A model generated the notes under the pieces. It was not told the origin of the DNA and did no database searches. It saw only the letters and a program-made list of their open reading frames with translations. From Thermoplasmata archaeon (GTDB lineage Archaea > Thermoplasmatota > Thermoplasmata > Halarchaeoplasmatales > Halarchaeoplasmataceae), in the NCBI GenBank assembly GCA_019594305.1, contig JAFDTZ010000030.1, positions 1 through 19,422 of the forward strand: a stretch of 19,422 nucleotides of DNA, read 5' to 3'. The translations under genes were made by a program, and so were the position numbers. Position 1 is the first letter of the stretch; every line of letters begins with the position of its first letter. Below, piece by piece: positions 16,684 to 19,422 of the stretch.

Positions 16684-17504
16684 ATCTGAATCACCTCCAG
16701 CATCTCTCTGAATTTGTCTCGCCATTCCTTTTTCTTCAGCACAAAAGGTTTCCCTTGAGAATACAATTTTGCTATCTCGGTATCGTATGGGATCCTCATA
16801 ACTATAGGTATGCTTTCTTCTTCACAGTATCTCTCCACTCTGTCATCTCCGACTCCGTCTTTGTTGATGATAACGGAACACGGAATCTTTAATTCTCTAA
16901 CTACTGCAACAGCAAGTTTCAGATCATAGAGTCCGAAGGGCGTTGGTTCGGTGACCAATAGGCAATGATCACAATCACGTACTGTTTCTATGAAAGAACA
17001 TGCACAACCGGGTGGCGAATCAAATATTACCAATTTATCGTCTTCGATCTTATCCTTCAAGGCAGCTATGAGTGGAGTGGCCATGGGTTCTCCGATGTTT
17101 AGCAGCCCCTGGAAGTACATAATGCCTTTTCCTGCACCTCTATTTATTACACCAATCGGTCGCTTTTCTTCACTTATGGCCCCGTCATCACAAACCAGAG
17201 AACAGCCACCACAACCGTGACAGAGTTCCGGGAAAAGTAGAACTTCTTTTGGTAGTGTGACCAACGCGTTGTACTGGCAGAATTCCGAACACTTACCGCA
17301 GAGCGTACATTTTTCTTTATCTATTTTTGGCACTGGTAGATTCAATTCTTCAACTAGTCCCAACTCCAAATTCAAAAATATATTTGTGTTCGGTTCTTCA
17401 ACATCGCAGTCAACCAATACGCAATCCTCAAGACTCAGCGCTAGATTAACAGCTACCGTCGTCTTACCGGTTCCGCCCTTTCCACTGGCTATTGCTATCT
17501 TCAT
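16680..17504 (-). CDS. MinD-family P-loop ATPase with two inserted 4Fe-4S ferredoxin motifs (first copy)
   Basis: This 274-residue protein begins MKIAIASGKGGTGKTT, with the deviant Walker A lysine in place (residues 7-16). DCDVEEPN at 32-39 is the MinD/NifH-type switch I region. Two CxxCxxCxxxC clusters are at C66/69/72/76 and C95/98/101/105, and DSPPGCAC at 162-169 is the Walker B/switch II. The extra cysteines C167 and C169 sit where NifH-like ATPases may carry a cluster at a dimer interface, which is worth noting but unproven. The gene starts three bases after the preceding NifX-like gene and overlaps the next MinD-like gene by ATGA. A role in ATP-driven metal-cluster transfer or in positioning of the complex is inferred from the family. 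Confidence 0.9.
   Translation of the reverse strand: MKIAIASGKGGTGKTTVAVNLALSLEDCVLVDCDVEEPNTNIFLNLELGLVEELNLPVPKIDKEKCTLCGKCSEFCQYNALVTLPKEVLLFPELCHGCGGCSLVCDDGAISEEKRPIGVINRGAGKGIMYFQGLLNIGEPMATPLIAALKDKIEDDKLVIFDSPPGCACSFIETVRDCDHCLLVTEPTPFGLYDLKLAVAVVRELKIPCSVIINKDGVGDDRVERYCEEESIPIVMRIPYDTEIAKLYSQGKPFVLKKKEWRDKFREMLEVIQI
16691..16698 (-). promoter_or_regulatory. SD site of the second MinD-like gene
   Basis: GGAGGTGA on the - strand lies within the last codons of the first MinD-like gene, seven bases before the overlapping ATG. It decides the start at 16683. Confidence 0.75.
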
Positions 17505-17507
17505 ATT

Positions 17508-17912
17508 TTAGTCCTTGCAGTGATGGTGTTCTCCGTCGCCATGGCCTTCGTCTTGAAAGGCGTGTTGCTGGCAGGCTGTTTCACTGGTAGCTGCCTGTAG
17601 TTTTCCAGCTTTCCACATGTCGATAGCATCGGAGACCTTTCCGGTGGCACCGACATAAACCATTATCCCTTTATCTTGAAACATCTGGATCGCCTTTCTA
17701 CCGAGACCGTCGCACAGCATTACGTTGGCTCCGTTTTCGTGTATTAAGTCCGGTGCGTAACCGGTTCCACCCATGTGGGTTGTAGTGTTCATAATTACCT
17801 GAACATCTTCAGTCTCCGTATCGACTATTGTGTAGGTAGGCACTCTTCCGAAATGAGCGCCCACCTTTTCGTCTAGTCCTTTATCTCCCATTGTTGGTAT
17901 GCAAACTTTCAT
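17508..17912 (-). CDS. NifX/MTH1175-family small protein with a His/Cys-rich tail
   Basis: This 134-residue protein belongs to the dinitrogenase iron-molybdenum cofactor family (Nitro_FeMo-Co), which has an RNase H-like fold. The family pattern is visible: MKVCIPTMGDKGLDEKVGAHFGR at the start, a GGTGYAPDLI loop at 48-57, and a GATGKVSDAIDMWKAGKL end at 88-105. Members bind or shuttle metal clusters; ORP, a relative in sulfate reducers, carries a molybdenum-copper cluster. After the fold a 29-residue tail holds C114, H117, H124, H129-131 and C132, a likely metal-binding site not shared by its neighbour. It starts four bases after the upstream paralogue, with GTGAT as a short SD site. No nitrogenase structural genes are present, so a nif role is unlikely. 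Confidence 0.88.
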   Translation of the reverse strand: MKVCIPTMGDKGLDEKVGAHFGRVPTYTIVDTETEDVQVIMNTTTHMGGTGYAPDLIHENGANVMLCDGLGRKAIQMFQDKGIMVYVGATGKVSDAIDMWKAGKLQAATSETACQQHAFQDEGHGDGEHHHCKD

Positions 17913-17916
17913 TGTA

Positions 17917-18282
17917 TCACTTTACTCCGGTATGTGATGCTACACTAGCACCCTCAGTTTCCTCAAGTTCTCCGTTCTTCCACTGCTCAAAAGCCTCTTT
18001 TACAGTACCCGATGCTCCAATAAATGCCTTTATTCCAGTAGAATTGAGGGCGTCAAATGCATTGGGTCCTACGTTACCGGTTATAACTATTTCCGCTCCA
18101 ATATCGGAGAGTGTCTTTACCGCGATCGGACCAGCTCCGCCTCTCTGCATTACACCGGAATTATCGTGTGCTGTAAATTCTATGGTTTCCGGATCCAGAA
18201 CGATGAAATATTGACACCGTCCGAATCGGGGATCTACCTTTGATTCCAAATCTTTTCCTATCGATGTTATCGCTATTTTCAT
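17917..18282 (-). CDS. NifX/MTH1175-family small protein
   Basis: This 121-residue protein belongs to the Nitro_FeMo-Co family. It begins MKIAITSIGKDLESKVDPRFGRCQYF, with the conserved 'S.VDPRFGR' motif, and has a GAGPIAVKTL helix at about 49-58, ITGNVGPNAF at 67-76 and GASGTVKEAFEQW at 89-101. It is a compact single domain with one cysteine (C23) and no metal-rich tail, unlike the next gene, so the two paralogues may have different jobs, for example carrier and acceptor. The ATG overlaps the Mrp stop codon (ATGA) and is preceded by GGTGAT (18288-18293) inside the Mrp coding sequence, a clear SD site. Confidence 0.88.
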   Translation of the reverse strand: MKIAITSIGKDLESKVDPRFGRCQYFIVLDPETIEFTAHDNSGVMQRGGAGPIAVKTLSDIGAEIVITGNVGPNAFDALNSTGIKAFIGASGTVKEAFEQWKNGELEETEGASVASHTGVK

Positions 18283-19049
18283 CTTTTATCACCTATTTTG
18301 TTCAGTAGCTTTTCTACTATCTCGTCGAATAGCTCTGCACTTGTATTATCTTGATTTGAAAAGGGTAATCCTTTCTCTCCGCTGACGACGATGTCTGCGT
18401 TCAATGGGATGCTTCCAAGATACTGTGCACCCAATTCCTCCGACATGTTCCTTCCCCCTTCCACTCCAAACATGGTGATCGTTTCTCCGCAGTGAGGGCA
18501 TTTAAAGTCGCTCATATTCTCTATAACACCGAGGATATTCATGTCTAATTTCCTGGCGAAATTGACGGATTTCCGTACAGCGTCCAGTGAAACTTCTTGT
18601 GGTGTGGTGACTATCAACGCACCTTCGACATCCTTTAGTTCTTGGGCTATACTCAGTGGCTCATCTCCCGTTCCCGGAGGTAGATCTACCACTAGAAAAT
18701 CCAGAGCACCCCAATCGACCTTTTGAATGAACTGATTGATAATGTTCATCTTCATGGGCCCCCTCCATATCAATGGAGAGTCATTATCCAGAAGTAAAAA
18801 TTCCATGGATATGACCTTTAGATCGGGTGTGACCTCCACCGGAAGTATGGTATCACCTATAGTATCAAGTATTCTATTCTTCACTCCCATCAATCGGGGT
18901 ATGGTAGGACCATGAAAATCACTGTCAAATACACCTACTTTATATCCTTTTTTAGACAAATTATAAGCTAAATTAGCTGATACGGTGCTCTTTCCTACCC
19001 CGCCCTTCCCACTCATCACCACGATCTTTTTGGTTGTAGTTCCGGTCAT
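18279..19049 (-). CDS. mrp: Mrp/NBP35-family ATPase, iron-sulfur cluster carrier
   Basis: This is 256 residues from the ATG at 19049. A GTG at 19058 would add three residues and is the main alternative; the ATG is preferred because box A is centred about 38 bases before it, as for the RND gene. Residues 13-22 are SGKGGVGKST (deviant Walker A), with DSDFHGPTIPRLMG at 42-55, VDLPPGTGDEP at 121-131 and TTPQEVSLDAVRKS at 148-161, all Mrp/NBP35 hallmarks. CPHC at 184-187 holds the cysteines that bridge a 4Fe-4S cluster between two subunits in this family. The protein loads clusters onto target apoproteins. As first gene of the operon it would supply clusters to the NifX-like and ferredoxin-type partners downstream. 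Confidence 0.92.
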   Translation of the reverse strand: MTGTTTKKIVVMSGKGGVGKSTVSANLAYNLSKKGYKVGVFDSDFHGPTIPRLMGVKNRILDTIGDTILPVEVTPDLKVISMEFLLLDNDSPLIWRGPMKMNIINQFIQKVDWGALDFLVVDLPPGTGDEPLSIAQELKDVEGALIVTTPQEVSLDAVRKSVNFARKLDMNILGVIENMSDFKCPHCGETITMFGVEGGRNMSEELGAQYLGSIPLNADIVVSGEKGLPFSNQDNTSAELFDEIVEKLLNKIGDKR

Positions 19050-19081
19050 TGTATTCACTATAGAAACGCTTAAAAGTGATG

Positions 19082-19092
19082 TTATACTTAAA
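19082..19092 (-). promoter_or_regulatory. Box A promoter of the Mrp-led operon
   Basis: On the - strand TTTAAGTATAA is centred about 38 bases before the chosen ATG and predicts a start of transcription near 19060. It is the only clear box A before the tightly packed gene set. Confidence 0.5.
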
Positions 19093-19124
19093 CTTTATCC
19101 ACATATGGGTAGAAATAGGTTGGT

Positions 19125-19150
19125 AGGTGACGGGTCATTTCCCGTCACCT
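19125..19150 (-). terminator. 10-bp perfect hairpin after the MscS-like gene
   Basis: AGGTGACGGG (19125-19134) pairs perfectly with CCCGTCACCT (19141-19150) around a six-base loop. It lies 26 bases after the MscS-like stop codon and before the Mrp promoter. There is no long T-run on the - strand, so termination or mRNA 3'-end protection is likely but not certain. Confidence 0.5.
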
Positions 19151-19175
19151 TTTACGCCAGTCCGAACAATGAACT

Positions 19176-19422
19176 TTACTTGTGCATATGCACGTCCATC
19201 TGTGGGTAGGGTATATTCAATCCTGCTTCGTCGTAAGCCTCTTTCAATGCCTTCTGCAGATCGAAGAACACATCCCAGTAATCATCCGTCTTTACCCATG
19301 GTCTGACCACTAGTGTTATGGCAGAGTCGTCCATGGATTTAACCTTGGCTTGAGGCTCAGGGTCTTTCAACACTTTTGGATGTTTTCTAAGAGTTTTCAA
19401 TGAAGTCTTAATGGCAAGATCA
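19176..19422 (-). CDS. MscS-type mechanosensitive channel, C-terminal part (cut by window edge)
   Basis: About 81 residues of the cytoplasmic vestibule domain are visible; the 5' part lies beyond the window. A short frame that seems to begin at 19400 uses a TTG, but the frame stays open to the edge (preceding residues LAIKTS), so this is an internal fragment and not a small gene. The pattern is that of MscS: a 'L....HPKVLKDPEPQAKV' strand, DDSAITLVVRPWV, DYWDVFFDLQKALKEAYDEAG and the closing IPYPQMDVHMH, where MscS has IPFPQ. The membrane and pore helices cannot be seen. It is transcribed in the same direction as the Mrp operon but is separated by a hairpin and a promoter. Confidence 0.88.
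   Translation of the reverse strand, partial: DLAIKTSLKTLRKHPKVLKDPEPQAKVKSMDDSAITLVVRPWVKTDDYWDVFFDLQKALKEAYDEAGLNIPYPQMDVHMHK

Noticed and set aside
17508..18282. Nitrogenase (nif) gene cluster
   Set aside because: The NifX-type proteins belong to the wide MTH1175 family. No nifHDK, nifE, nifN or nifB is present and the ATPases are MinD-type with ferredoxin inserts.
19176..19400. Complete 74-residue gene starting at a TTG
   Set aside because: The frame stays open to the window edge and the sequence is the C-terminal domain of MscS, so it is a fragment.

Overview
This window looks archaeal, most likely from an anaerobic, Thermoplasmatota-like euryarchaeon. The evidence is indirect. Genes on the + strand carry A/T-rich box A elements 32-38 bases before the start codon and mostly lack a Shine-Dalgarno (SD) site. 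The tRNA has no encoded CCA. There are large secreted proteins with a C-terminal membrane anchor and an acidic tail, and an anaerobe-type cluster of ferredoxin-bearing MinD ATPases. No ribosomal RNA or marker protein is present, so the lineage is inferred from gene content.

Layout, left to right. At the left edge is the C-terminal end of what is probably a transposase (2-109). Five + strand genes follow, apparently transcribed one by one: a NosD-like beta-helix surface protein (179-2866), a small membrane PH-domain protein (2915-3331), a helix-hairpin-helix/YprB-type exonuclease (3365-4318), an RND/MMPL-type membrane protein (4365-7016) and a 2494-residue surface protein with GLUG, Ig-like, Big-like and InlB-like repeats (7137-14621). 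The two surface proteins share a related Ig-like module and the same signal peptide / C-terminal anchor plan.

Between the convergent ends at 14622 and 15225 lies a tRNA-Glu(CTC) gene on the - strand, flanked on both sides by an unusual array of hairpins. Reading outward from each end of the tRNA, the same two-hairpin unit can be traced: a CGGGAGCA-like linker, a stem, a TGCGA linker, then a second stem beginning GGA. Three units lie to the right and about four to the left. Stem sequences differ between units but stay self-complementary, and the linker coincides with the tRNA acceptor strand. This is the least explained feature of the window.

The right part (15226-19049, - strand) is a compact operon: an Mrp/NBP35 ATPase, two NifX/MTH1175-type small proteins, two MinD-like ATPases each with two 4Fe-4S ferredoxin motifs, a small zinc-ribbon protein and a glycine-rich DUF5320-like protein. 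Most genes overlap by ATGA or abut, with SD sites inside the preceding gene's last codons. The set resembles the 'orange protein' (ORP) clusters of anaerobic bacteria and probably handles an iron-sulfur or mixed-metal cluster. Upstream of it, and cut by the window edge, is the C-terminus of an MscS-type mechanosensitive channel, followed by a hairpin.
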